Notes under the pieces: model-generated
What the model was told of the DNA's origin: nothing
What the model saw: only the letters and a program-made list of their open reading frames with translations
The model's database searches: none
Source of the DNA: Yoonia maritima
Lineage (GTDB): Bacteria > Pseudomonadota > Alphaproteobacteria > Rhodobacterales > Rhodobacteraceae
Direction: 5' to 3'
DNA length: 64,000 nt
Assembly (NCBI RefSeq): GCF_003003285.1
Contig: NZ_PVTP01000003.1
Location: 248,001 to 312,000, forward strand
Made by a program: the position numbers and the translations under genes
Shown: piece after piece, positions 54,324 through 62,252 of the stretch
Numbering within the stretch: position 1 is the first letter of the stretch
Layout of the letters: every line of letters begins with the position of its first letter

Positions 54324-55496
54324 TTAGATCACAACCACCGCCAGTGGAGGGAAGCCGTTGAAACAAACCGACGAATATGTCGACGTATAGGCACCTGTGT
54401 TGCGGATCAGGACGCGATCACCAGCACGCAATGTCATCGGCAGTTGCATCGGACGCTTCTCATATAGCACGTCAGCGCTGTCACAGCTTGGCCCAGCAAC
54501 AATACATGGACCCATCGCGTCGCCATCGCGCGCAGTTTCAAACTGATAGCGAATTGCCTCGCCTTCAGTTTCCGCCAGACCCGAGAAACGACCGATATCC
54601 AGATAGACCCAACGATGCATATCACGCTCAGACTTACGGCTGACCAACATGACTTCAGCAACGATCACGCCAGCTTCGGCAACCATACCGCGGCCCGGCT
54701 CTGCCATGATTTTAGCAACGCCAGGGAAACGTGCTTCGACCATGTCGATGACTTTTGCTGCATATGCCTTTGGCGCGTCAATCTCTTCGCCATAGAACGC
54801 AGGGAAACCACCACCGATGTTGATCAACGATAGATCGTGACCCGCATCTTGGGCTGCTTGCCAAATGCCACCCATAACGTCCAAGTTTGGCGCCCACATT
54901 TCCGCGCGACGGGTTTGTGACCCGACGTGGAACGAGAAACCGACTGGGTTCAGGCCCAATGTCTTTGCAGTATCCAGCAATTGCAGCGCCATATCGCGGT
55001 CGCAGCCGAACTTGCGTGACAGCGGCCAATCCGCTTGGGAAACTTCGACAATAAGACGGATGTAAACAGACACGCCCGGTGCGTGCACAGCGATCTTTTC
55101 CAACTCTTCTTCCGAATCGGCAGCAAAGAGACGAATGCCTTGGTTAAATGCCCATGCGATGTCAGAAGCGCGTTTGATTGTGTTGCCAAACGACACATCG
55201 CGCGGCTCTGCACCCTGCTCAAGGCAAAGCGCGATCTCAGCACGTGATGCAGCATCGAAATGCGAACCCAGATCAACTAGACGCGCAATGATTTGCGGCG
55301 CAGGGTTTGCTTTGACAGCATAGTGAATGTCAGCCCGGCCCAAACCAGCTTTCAATGCACGGTATTGGCGCGACACCAAATCAAGGTCCATCACCAATGT
55401 AGGTTTATCAAAGCTGTGCGCCGCGACAAAGCTGTCCAAACGGGATGGTGCAACAACAGGGAATGACGCCGCAGCGTCAGCGAAGTGTACAGTCAT
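54324..55496 (-). CDS. Ornithine/lysine decarboxylase, fold-type III PLP enzyme
   Basis: This 390-residue decarboxylase makes putrescine or cadaverine. PLP and active-site motifs: HYAVKANPAPQI with the PLP lysine, VGFSFHVGSQTRRAEMW, INIGGGFPAFYGEEI, IMAEPGRGMVAEAG, and GPSCDSADVLYEK with the catalytic Cys and Asp. This is the eukaryotic-type (alanine-racemase fold) group used by alphaproteobacteria. Ornithine and lysine specificity cannot be separated by eye; I lean to ornithine. Confidence 0.93.
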   Translation of the reverse strand: MTVHFADAAASFPVVAPSRLDSFVAAHSFDKPTLVMDLDLVSRQYRALKAGLGRADIHYAVKANPAPQIIARLVDLGSHFDAASRAEIALCLEQGAEPRDVSFGNTIKRASDIAWAFNQGIRLFAADSEEELEKIAVHAPGVSVYIRLIVEVSQADWPLSRKFGCDRDMALQLLDTAKTLGLNPVGFSFHVGSQTRRAEMWAPNLDVMGGIWQAAQDAGHDLSLINIGGGFPAFYGEEIDAPKAYAAKVIDMVEARFPGVAKIMAEPGRGMVAEAGVIVAEVMLVSRKSERDMHRWVYLDIGRFSGLAETEGEAIRYQFETARDGDAMGPCIVAGPSCDSADVLYEKRPMQLPMTLRAGDRVLIRNTGAYTSTYSSVCFNGFPPLAVVVI

Positions 55497-55675
55497 GGGT
55501 CATCTCCAGTAGACCCGGCCATAACGGATTCACACCGCCTAAGACCGCTCAGTTCCAAAAGAGACGTTACCGTCGCTACGTAAACACGTGTGCGTTGACT
55601 ATCACCGGCCAGAGGCGCGTGCGTTGGCGTCTATAAACCGCCATTTGCGGCAAGTTGGGATTCGTTGCAAGTAGG

Positions 55676-55696
55676 AAAATGCATGCGATGCATTTT
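55676..55696. repeat. Inverted repeat between decarboxylase and rluE
   Basis: AAAATGCA and TGCATTTT (55676-55683 and 55689-55696) form a perfect 8-base stem with a 5-base loop, followed by more T on the plus strand. It lies about 48 bases before the rluE start and about 180 bases before the decarboxylase start on the other strand. It may be an operator or attenuator for either gene. Confidence 0.4.
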
Positions 55697-55743
55697 TTCA
55701 TAACAGCATGGACGCCAAGGCATATCTCGGGCTAGGCAGTCGC

Positions 55744-56289
55744 ATGGCAAAAATAATCTTATTCAACAAACCCTTTGGCGTTTTGTCGCAGTTCACAGAC
55801 GCGCGCAGCCCGTCTCCACGTCCGACATTGTCGGCCTTTATAGACGTCCCCGGCGTTTATCCAGCTGGGCGGCTCGACCGCGACAGCGAAGGACTGTTGG
55901 TACTGACCGATGATGGGAAACTGCAGGCAAAAATTGCAGACCCGAAACACAAACTCACCAAAACCTATCTTGTCCAAGTCGAAGGCGCACCGACCGACAA
56001 GGACCTGCAGGCTTTGCGTGAAGGAATAACCCTTAAGGATGGGCCAACGCGCCCTGCCAAGGCACACCTCATTGATCCCCCTACCCTATGGGAGCGCGAT
56101 CCCCCGGTACGTTTCCGAAAATCGGTTCCCGATACATGGATCGAAATCACAATCAGCGAAGGCCGAAATCGTCAAGTTCGGCGCATGACGGCACATATTG
56201 GCTTCCCAACACTACGACTTGTTCGCTGGCGCGTAGGGAGTTGGACGTTAGACGGCTTAGCCAACGGTCAATGGCAAAATGCGGAGTAA
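55744..56289 (+). CDS. rluE: 23S rRNA pseudouridine synthase, RluE-type
   Basis: This 181-residue enzyme of the RsuA/RluE family makes a pseudouridine in rRNA. It begins [14 protein letters not shown] and carries the catalytic-Asp motif [21 protein letters not shown] (Asp in RLD) and [19 protein letters not shown]. The S4 domain is absent, which is typical of the RluE subgroup. ATG at 55744 is chosen over 55708 for the family-like start. Confidence 0.93.
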   Translation: MAKIILFNKPFGVLSQFTDARSPSPRPTLSAFIDVPGVYPAGRLDRDSEGLLVLTDDGKLQAKIADPKHKLTKTYLVQVEGAPTDKDLQALREGITLKDGPTRPAKAHLIDPPTLWERDPPVRFRKSVPDTWIEITISEGRNRQVRRMTAHIGFPTLRLVRWRVGSWTLDGLANGQWQNAE

Positions 56290-56348
56290 GCTCGAAACAC
56301 TTACTGGGCCCACTATCAACGCATCATCGTCTGGCACTAGAGATTACA

Positions 56349-56645
56349 ATGAGCACTCACCGACTTTCGTTTCAAAAATACACGTCTCCCACTCTCAGCC
56401 CAACGTTTTCAGAACCTCGACGTCCTGTCCCCTCTAACAGCCTCCAGGCGAATGATTACAGTGCGGTCATCGTGATCAAGGATCAGGCACTGCCCATTGT
56501 GGACGACGGCAAGATCATCGTCGGCCCGCGAGAGCGCACAGTGGTCCATGCTGATCGCTTCCGTGGCATGTCTTATGTCGATGTGGTCGATCACCTCGTC
56601 CGCCTGCGCAACGCGTCGCCGCTCATCGTCATAAATCCTGTGTAA
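56349..56645 (+). CDS. Hypothetical protein near tRNA-Thr scar
   Basis: This is a possible 98-residue protein beginning MSTHRLSFQKYTSPTLSP. The second half, DYSAVIVIKDQALPIVDDGK, then VHADRFRGMSYVDVVDHLV and RLRNASPLIVINP, has a balanced strand/helix pattern and looks like real protein. No family is recognised and the RBS is weak. It lies in the gap-rich DNA beside the integrase remnant and might be an element leftover. Confidence 0.45.
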   Translation: MSTHRLSFQKYTSPTLSPTFSEPRRPVPSNSLQANDYSAVIVIKDQALPIVDDGKIIVGPRERTVVHADRFRGMSYVDVVDHLVRLRNASPLIVINPV

Positions 56646-56807
56646 ATACAGCGGAGGTCCGGTGTCCGCCCCTAAAAGTTGTCGAGCCGTAGGAGGTTCC
56701 AGTTAGGCAAAGGGAGTTGTGCGACTCAGCAAACAATTACGCAGAGCGCAGCGAAGGTCTGTCGATTCCTCTGCGGCGAGTGTCTTCACCGTATTTCATT
56801 ACACGAT
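56646..56807. other. Decayed DNA between 56349 ORF and integrase fragment
   Basis: About 160 bases with no protein-like frame or hairpin. Likely remains of the element that carried the integrase at 56808-56936. Confidence 0.4.
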
Positions 56808-56936
56808 TTATTTGCCTGCACGGGGCATGAATTCGATAGCCCGTTCCATTGCTTGAGTCGCAGCCTTTAACTTACGGAACCGCTTACGGCCCCCTGAAAG
56901 CGTATCAACGTATTTGAGCTTCATCACAAAAACCAT
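56808..56936 (-). pseudogene. Tyrosine integrase N-terminal fragment beside tRNA-Thr
   Basis: On the minus strand ATG at 56936 opens MVFVMKLKYVDTLSGGRKRF, then RKLKAATQAMERAIEFMPRA and GK before a TAA. The first part (KLKYVDTL-x-GGRKRFR) is the well-known opening of roseobacter integrases, which continue into RRFPKDV. After RFR the family sequence stops and unrelated residues follow, so a deletion removed the rest. It begins about 95 bases beyond the tRNA-Thr 3' end, the standard place for tRNA-targeting integrases. Confidence 0.62.
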
Positions 56937-56941
56937 GCGAA

Positions 56942-56969
56942 GTGTCCCCAATGTGTCCCAATTTGTGTC
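56942..56969. repeat. GTGTCCC repeats upstream of the integrase fragment
   Basis: GTGTCCCC, TGTGTCCCA and TTGTGTC follow each other with about 10-base period, just before the integrase fragment start. Such short direct repeats are typical arm-binding sites in front of integrase genes. They could also be chance. Confidence 0.4.
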
Positions 56970-57030
56970 TCGGGAAGGGTTCTAACGCTATGATATGCTT
57001 GAAAAACAACACCTTCAAGAGGTGAAAGTG

Positions 57031-57106
57031 GTGCCCCCACACGGACTCGAACCGCGGACCTACTGATTACAAATCAGTTGCTCTACCAGCTGAGCTATAG
57101 GGGCAC
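57031..57106 (-). tRNA. tRNA-Thr (anticodon TGT)
   Basis: On the minus strand the 76-base sequence folds as a standard cloverleaf: acceptor GTGCCCC with GGGGCAC, D-arm AGCTCAGCTGGTAGAGC, anticodon stem ACTGA/TCAGT with loop TTTGTAA (TGT reads ACA, threonine), and T-arm with GGTTCGAGTCC. The CCA end is not encoded. The integrase fragment lies just 3' of it. Confidence 0.97.
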
Positions 57107-57217
57107 TGGTATGCAGTTTCCTGCTTCGTCTTATCGACTGAGCGGCGTATAGCAGTGAGAAACTCGGCAATGCAATGGGCTTTTTGCATCAAATGCCAAA
57201 AAAAATAATTAACTTTC

Positions 57218-58873
57218 TCAGCGGTTCGCCCGAGCCAAGAAAATAACGGCTGCGAGCCCAACCAAAGTAATCATCAGCGCGGCTGGGGCGGCTTCAGAAA
57301 TGTTTTCGAGGGATGCTTTTGCGTATACGCGAGTCGCGAGAGTGTCGTAGCTGAACGGGCGAAGCAGCAAGGTGGCCGGCAGCTCTTTGACGCAATCAAC
57401 GAAGACCAAAAGCAATGCCGATCCGATTGATGCTTTGAGCAACGGCAAATGCACAGCCCTTAATGTGCCGCCGGCAGTGCGCCCCAGCGAGCGCGCCGCC
57501 ATAGGAAGACTGGGCGATACCCGCCCTAAGGCCGCATCGGCTGTCCCCTGCCCTATCGCGAAAAATCTAACGACATATGCAAGTACAAGCGCGGCGGCGC
57601 TTCCAGTGAAGATCAGCCCGGGATCATTGAACCCAAACTTCACAACAGTATCCGCTAGGGCATTATCGAAACGCGCCAATGGCACGAGAATGCCAAGCCC
57701 AAGTACAGCTCCGGGAGCTGCATACCCAATTGCTGTGACCGGCATTAATAAAGCGGGAAGTCGTTTGCGCGTTAGCCGCACGCCGTAAACCATAAACACC
57801 CCACCAAGCACGGTGAGAATCGCAGCTATCCCGCCAACGGTGATCGTGTGGGCCATCGCCTTGCGCAACCCTGGCGCGACCCATTGGCTCGCGTCAAATG
57901 CATGCGTTAGCAGAACGCCCACAGGCAGTAAGAAGCCGCCGATCACAGGCAGAAGGCATAGCAATGTCACCATGTATGAGCACCATCCACGCAGCTTTGT
58001 GGGCGTCACCGGGCGTTGCCCCCGTGCGGATCCAAAGAACTTACTTTTGCGGCGGCTTAGCTTCTCCAACGTCACAAGAATAATGACCAGACCAAGAACA
58101 CATGTTGCGAGTTGCGCAGCCCCTCCAAGGTTCCCTCCCTGCAACCATACAGAAAAAATTCCTGTCGTGAGCGTTTGCACTGCAAAGTAATCTACGGTCC
58201 CGAAGTCATTGACTGTTTCCATCATGACAACGGCAACACCGGCGGCGATTGCAGGACGGGCAAGCGGTAGCCCAACCCGCCAAAACCTTGCAAACGCGCC
58301 AGCGCCAAGCGCTTGAGCCACTTCATAAGCGGCCCCTGATTGTTCGCGAAATGCGGCGCGCGCAAGAAGGTAGACATAAGGGTACAGCGCCGCACTTAGA
58401 ACAAGCACAGCAGCGCCACGCGTTCGGATTGCTGGGAACCAATAGTCACGCGCCGTCGTCCACCCCATTGCTTCGCGTAGCGCCGTTTGCACGGGACCCG
58501 CGTATTCAAAAAAATCAACAAGAGCGTAAGCGCCAACATACGCAGGCACAGCAAGCGGCATCAGCAGTGCCCATTGCAACACCCGACGCCCCGGAAATTG
58601 ATACATAACCACAAGCCATGCAGCACCAGTGCCGATCATCGCGGTCAATGCCCCGACACTGAACATTAACACAGCCGTATTCGTCAGATAACGTGGCAAC
58701 GTCGTACGCAACATATGTGGCCAGATATTTTCCGTTGGCGTCAGCGCAAACCAAATCACAGCAACGATTGGAATTAACACCATAGTAGCGATCAATACCG
58801 CACCAATGGACCAAGGGGACATCCGCGCGCGTCGCGGCGGCTGAATTGTTATCTGTTGAGAGAGTTCGGACAT
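57218..58873 (-). CDS. fbpB: Iron(III) ABC transporter permease, FbpB/AfuB-type fused double permease
   Basis: This 551-residue inner-membrane permease has two halves of about six helices each. Both carry an EAA-type cytoplasmic loop: YEVAQALGAGAFARFWRVGLPLARPAI in the first and ARSLGRTAGGTLRAVHLPLLK in the second, as in FbpB/AfuB carriers of ferric iron. The binding protein and ATPase are not in the window. It is a single gene between the tRNA-Thr scar and the divergent 58954 gene. Confidence 0.9.
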   Translation of the reverse strand: MSELSQQITIQPPRRARMSPWSIGAVLIATMVLIPIVAVIWFALTPTENIWPHMLRTTLPRYLTNTAVLMFSVGALTAMIGTGAAWLVVMYQFPGRRVLQWALLMPLAVPAYVGAYALVDFFEYAGPVQTALREAMGWTTARDYWFPAIRTRGAAVLVLSAALYPYVYLLARAAFREQSGAAYEVAQALGAGAFARFWRVGLPLARPAIAAGVAVVMMETVNDFGTVDYFAVQTLTTGIFSVWLQGGNLGGAAQLATCVLGLVIILVTLEKLSRRKSKFFGSARGQRPVTPTKLRGWCSYMVTLLCLLPVIGGFLLPVGVLLTHAFDASQWVAPGLRKAMAHTITVGGIAAILTVLGGVFMVYGVRLTRKRLPALLMPVTAIGYAAPGAVLGLGILVPLARFDNALADTVVKFGFNDPGLIFTGSAAALVLAYVVRFFAIGQGTADAALGRVSPSLPMAARSLGRTAGGTLRAVHLPLLKASIGSALLLVFVDCVKELPATLLLRPFSYDTLATRVYAKASLENISEAAPAALMITLVGLAAVIFLARANR

Positions 58874-58953
58874 AAAATCCGATTATCCGAAAGCAGTTTA
58901 ACTGTCCAGAAATCCCACTATGATGCAATGACTTGAACGAAGAGGTCACACCT

Positions 58954-59835
58954 ATGCAAATCGCATATCATATTGGCGCACACAGCATTGATGAGGATCA
59001 ACTGCTAAAGTCGACGCTAAGAAATGTTGATATGCTTGCAAAGAAAGGTATCGCAGTACCCGGACCCGGAAAATACCGCAGCCTCATAAGAAGCACGATT
59101 CAAGGGTTAGATGGCGCGCATCCTGCGCCGGGCACCCGTGATGTATTGCTGGATAGCATCGTTGAAAGCGACGACGTGCAGCGCCTTTTGCTTAGCAATG
59201 CCAATTTTATCTGCATCGCCAATAGAATTTTCGAACACGGGGTTTTTTACCCTCAAGCCGAAACCAAAACGCGCGCCATGCGTAAACTGTTCCCCGATGA
59301 TGAACTCAGTTTTTATCTTAGCATATGTCACCCTGCGACATTCATCCAAGATGCGCTGCGACGCCCTAAATCAACACCTTTAGGTGATTTCCTTGGTATC
59401 ATGCACCCTGAAGAGGTTCGGTGGGCAGATGTGGTTCGCCGCATCCATACCGGTACACCCGATGCTGAACTTATCGTTTGGTGCAATGAAGACGCGCCAA
59501 TTGTTTGGCCAAAACTAATCCGTCAATTCATGGGATTGCCCCAAGCCGCTCAGGCTCTGGGTGGGCTTACGCCGCTAATAGGGCTGATGGAACGTGAAGG
59601 AATAGATCAATTACGAGAGCAACTGAACGCCAACCCCCAAGCCTCGGAACTAGAACGCCAGACGTTGATCGCCGACTATTGGGAAGACTACGCGATCCCA
59701 GAAACCGATGAGGAAGAAATTGATCTGCCCGATTTAGATGAATATGCCATCGCGCAGATTACTGAAAACTATGAAGCCGACCTAGCCGAGATCGCGGCTA
59801 TGGACGGCGTCACGCTTGTCTTGCCATTCAGCTAA
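58954..59835 (+). CDS. Conserved roseobacter protein, sulfotransferase-like N-terminus
   Basis: This is a 293-residue protein starting MQIAYHIGAHSIDEDQLLKS. The HIG-A-H opening is the beginning of the sulfotransferase PSB loop, but the Lys-Thr part is replaced by SIDED. Further on comes FICIANRIFEHGVFYPQAETKTRAMRKLFPDDE, a feature of this roseobacter family. The C-terminus is very acidic (DEEEIDLPDLDEYA). ATG at 58954 with AAGAGG upstream is preferred over TTG at 58933. Function is unknown; it shares the layout of the 25616 protein. Confidence 0.68.
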   Translation: MQIAYHIGAHSIDEDQLLKSTLRNVDMLAKKGIAVPGPGKYRSLIRSTIQGLDGAHPAPGTRDVLLDSIVESDDVQRLLLSNANFICIANRIFEHGVFYPQAETKTRAMRKLFPDDELSFYLSICHPATFIQDALRRPKSTPLGDFLGIMHPEEVRWADVVRRIHTGTPDAELIVWCNEDAPIVWPKLIRQFMGLPQAAQALGGLTPLIGLMEREGIDQLREQLNANPQASELERQTLIADYWEDYAIPETDEEEIDLPDLDEYAIAQITENYEADLAEIAAMDGVTLVLPFS

Positions 59836-59837
59836 AA

Positions 59838-60095
59838 TTACATGCCCATTGCGGACATATACATATCCATAACGGCCTCTTCTTCAGCGATATCATTCGC
59901 GTCACGCTTGCGAATAGCAACTATTTTGCGCAAAACCTTGGTATCATATCCACGCCCTTTGGCTTCGGCCATGACTTCTTTTTGCGCCTCAGCAACGTCT
60001 TTCTTTTCCGCCTCAAGGCGTTCATAACGTTCGATAAATTGGCGCAGCTCTTCGCCGGCGACGTTAGAAACTGAATCGGTGACTGAATCGTTCAT
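59838..60095 (-). CDS. gapR: GapR-like nucleoid-associated protein (DUF2312)
   Basis: This is an 85-residue all-helical DUF2312 protein. It matches the Caulobacter GapR pattern: ELRQFIERYERLEAEKKDV, EVMAEAKGRGYDTKVLRKIV and a C-terminal VMDMYMSAMG. GapR binds AT-rich, overtwisted DNA ahead of replication forks and supports topoisomerases. It has the standard size and a GGAGAGC Shine-Dalgarno. Ends 3 bases from the convergent 58954 gene. Confidence 0.93.
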   Translation of the reverse strand: MNDSVTDSVSNVAGEELRQFIERYERLEAEKKDVAEAQKEVMAEAKGRGYDTKVLRKIVAIRKRDANDIAEEEAVMDMYMSAMGM

Positions 60096-60205
60096 AAATG
60101 CTCTCCTGACAGGCTTGTCTTTCCCTAGCCTCAGACCCCGACCGCTGCAACCCTTGCATGGGCCGCCCCCGCAGGTTAGGCGGTCATAACTTTAGGAGAC
60201 CCGGT

Positions 60206-60421
60206 ATGGAAATCGTTGTTTGGATTGGTGCAGTACTGTCGGTGATCGGCCTTGCTGGGATTGTTTATAGCATCATCACAATAGTCAAAGCAAAGCGCGC
60301 AAACCTATCCGACGAAGAAATGCGCGCACGCGTAAGCAAAGTGCTGCCAATCAATTTGGGCGCACTTCTTATCTCGATGATTGGCCTAATGGCGGTCGTC
60401 GTTGGCGTTATGCTGGGCTGA
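60206..60421 (+). CDS. Small two-helix membrane protein
   Basis: This is a 71-residue protein with two membrane helices (about residues 4-24 and 49-70) joined by a basic loop (KAKRANLSDEEMRARVSK). It is common in Rhodobacterales and has no known function. ATG at 60206 is preferred over 60158; TAGGAGA lies just upstream. It ends 12 bases from the convergent ArsR gene. Confidence 0.75.
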   Translation: MEIVVWIGAVLSVIGLAGIVYSIITIVKAKRANLSDEEMRARVSKVLPINLGALLISMIGLMAVVVGVMLG

Positions 60422-60432
60422 CAGCCCACGCA

Positions 60433-60750
60433 TCACTCGGCCGGACAAAATATTTCATAGATCCGCTCGAGCACGGGACGTACACGCGGATCTGACAACC
60501 GGTACCGCATGCTGCGTCCCTCGCGTTCGCAAGTGACAAGCCCCTCATTACGCAATCGTAAAAGTTGTCCAGAAACATATGACTGGCTTGCGCCAAGCAT
60601 GGTTTCCAACTCGCCCACGGTCAATTCTCCCGGAACTAGTGCGCATAAAATACGCAAGCGGCCCGGGTTCGACAGCGCCTTCAACAGCTCTGCAGCTTCT
60701 GCAGCCGCAGCTTCCATTGGGTCTGCAACGATTTCAACAGTTTCGTTCAT
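60433..60750 (-). CDS. BigR/SqrR-type persulfide-sensing ArsR repressor
   Basis: This is a 105-residue ArsR-family repressor with the winged helix between about residues 20 and 90 (ALSNPGRLRILCAL, GASQSYVSGQLLRLRNEGLV). Cysteines C36 and C102 are 66 residues apart, the same spacing as the pair C42/C108 in BigR and C41/C107 in SqrR, which form a tetrasulfide bridge in response to persulfides. A third cysteine, C74, is in the wing. It is divergent from pmpAB, with a perfect palindrome between them. Confidence 0.87.
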   Translation of the reverse strand: MNETVEIVADPMEAAAAEAAELLKALSNPGRLRILCALVPGELTVGELETMLGASQSYVSGQLLRLRNEGLVTCEREGRSMRYRLSDPRVRPVLERIYEIFCPAE

Positions 60751-60774
60751 ACGATCTACTCTACAACACCATTA

Positions 60775-60798
60775 AAACATTTCAATATTGAAATGTTT
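60775..60798. promoter_or_regulatory. Perfect 24-bp palindrome, operator of the ArsR repressor
   Basis: The half-site AAACATTTCAAT and its exact complement run from 60775 to 60798, with the centre between 60786 and 60787. It lies 25-48 bases before the repressor start and upstream of pmpA, so one dimeric site could control both divergent units. AT-rich palindromes of this sort are known for BigR. Confidence 0.75.
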
Positions 60799-60959
60799 AT
60801 AAAAGCCCATATGTTATGCCGAGTTAAAGATTCGAAACAACGCAGCAAACAAAGGCATCTTCTCTGGCGCGCATCATTGCACAACTTTGAGCGCGTGGTA
60901 ACCCCGTCGAATTCTCGCGAAATTTGGGGGCAACGAGAGGTCAGAACATAGGAAAACGC

Positions 60960-61385
60960 ATGCAAGTAGATTGGATTTATGGACTTGTCGGGGGCGGCAT
61001 TATTGGGCTGGCTGCCGCTATCTTTCTGTTATTCAACGCGCGGATCATGGGCGCGTCCGGCATCATCGGCGGTCTTGTTGATGGCAGCGGTAAAAGTGAC
61101 TGGACCGAACGTGCACTATTGATCGCCGGCCTGTTCTTAGCGCCTGCATTCGGTGCCCTGATCATGGGTGGTTCGGAAACTAACATTACAGGTAACTACG
61201 GCGTCATCGTTGCAGCGGGTTTGCTTGTTGGCGTGGGAACTCGCCTGGCCAATGGATGCACATCGGGGCACGGTGTTTGTGGCATTTCACGCCTTTCTTT
61301 GCGCGGGATTGTCGCCACAGGGTTCTATATTGTGGCCGGCGGCCTAACCGTCGTCATCTTTAAACATCTTCTGGGGGTAATCTAA
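60960..61385 (+). CDS. YeeE/YedE (PmpA-like) sulfur transporter half
   Basis: This is a 141-residue membrane protein with four helices, one half of the two-gene YeeE/YedE transporter. The signature NGCTSGHGVCGISRLSLRG, with two cysteines, is the conserved sulfur-carrier motif known from YeeE-type thiosulfate importers. The stop overlaps the start of the second half (TAATG). The ATG at 60960 is preferred over 60924. Confidence 0.92.
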   Translation: MQVDWIYGLVGGGIIGLAAAIFLLFNARIMGASGIIGGLVDGSGKSDWTERALLIAGLFLAPAFGALIMGGSETNITGNYGVIVAAGLLVGVGTRLANGCTSGHGVCGISRLSLRGIVATGFYIVAGGLTVVIFKHLLGVI

Positions 61386-61816
61386 TGCGCAATTTAGTTT
61401 CATTCGTTGTTGGTTCTCTCTTTGGGCTTGGTCTATTGATTTCCGGCATGACCAACACAAACAAAGTGCAGGGATGGCTTGATATCTTTGGTGCTTGGGA
61501 TCCTACCCTCGCGTTTGTAATGGGGGGAGCCATCATCCCGATGGCGATTGCGTGGCAGCTTACCAAAGCACGAAAGCCCGTCTTTGCTGACAGTTTCCCA
61601 ACGCCGCCTGCCCCGCAAATTGGTCGTAATCTTGTCATAGGTTCGACCCTGTTTGGTATGGGCTGGGGCTTAGCTGGACTGTGCCCCGGCCCCGCTATTG
61701 CCTCGCTTAGCTTTGGAGGTGTCGGTGGTGTTGCCTTTGTTCTGTCTATGGCTGCAGGAATGCTGATCGCACCGCATGTGCGGACACGCCTAGACCAAGC
61801 AGCGACTGCAAGCTAA
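61385..61816 (+). CDS. YeeE/YedE (PmpB-like) sulfur transporter half
   Basis: This is a 143-residue membrane protein, the partner of the preceding gene. The signature GWGLAGLCPGPAIASLSFGG holds the conserved cysteine. Its start overlaps the stop of the first half by one base. The pair corresponds to the two halves of a full-length YeeE protein. Confidence 0.92.
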   Translation: MRNLVSFVVGSLFGLGLLISGMTNTNKVQGWLDIFGAWDPTLAFVMGGAIIPMAIAWQLTKARKPVFADSFPTPPAPQIGRNLVIGSTLFGMGWGLAGLCPGPAIASLSFGGVGGVAFVLSMAAGMLIAPHVRTRLDQAATAS

Positions 61817-61826
61817 AAGGTGTTTC

Positions 61827-62252
61827 ATGGATATTAGACAAATAAGCCCGACCTACGCGGTCACGCCACAAATCGATGTCGCAGACATCCCAGCCATTGT
61901 CGCGGCCGGGTTCACGACCATCATCTGCAACCGACCTGATTCAGAAGTTCCGCCAAGCCATAGCGCAGCGGTAATCAAAGCCGCCGCGAAAGCGGCTGGG
62001 CTGAACTTTGTTATCAATCCCATCACACATCAGGGCTTGAACATGGAAATGGTAAACGCTCAAAACGCAGCCATGGAAACGTCATCTGGCCCGACCCTTG
62101 CATATTGTGCTTCTGGTACGCGATCTTCGATCGTCTGGTCGCTTGGCAAAGCTGGCGATTTGCCAACTGATGACATCATCGCAGCAACAACAGCAGCAGG
62201 TTATGATCTAGGCGGTATGCGCGGCCAGCTTGATGCCTTGGCTGGCGGCTAA
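61827..62252 (+). CDS. DUF442/TIGR01244 phosphatase-like protein (Blh N-domain)
   Basis: This is a 141-residue protein of the DUF442 family (beta-lactamase hydrolase-like N-terminal domain), with a phosphatase-type P-loop YCASGTRSS (C-x5-R). In Xylella-type bigR operons this domain is fused to a persulfide dioxygenase-like domain (Blh). Here it is alone, 10 bases after pmpB, so the dioxygenase part must be elsewhere or replaced. Probably a third gene of the pmp operon. Confidence 0.88.
   Translation: MDIRQISPTYAVTPQIDVADIPAIVAAGFTTIICNRPDSEVPPSHSAAVIKAAAKAAGLNFVINPITHQGLNMEMVNAQNAAMETSSGPTLAYCASGTRSSIVWSLGKAGDLPTDDIIAATTAAGYDLGGMRGQLDALAGG

Noticed and set aside
56088..56645. Long frame starting inside rluE
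   Set aside because: Only the part from the ATG at 56349 is outside rluE and looks protein-like; the earlier part is rluE read in a wrong frame.
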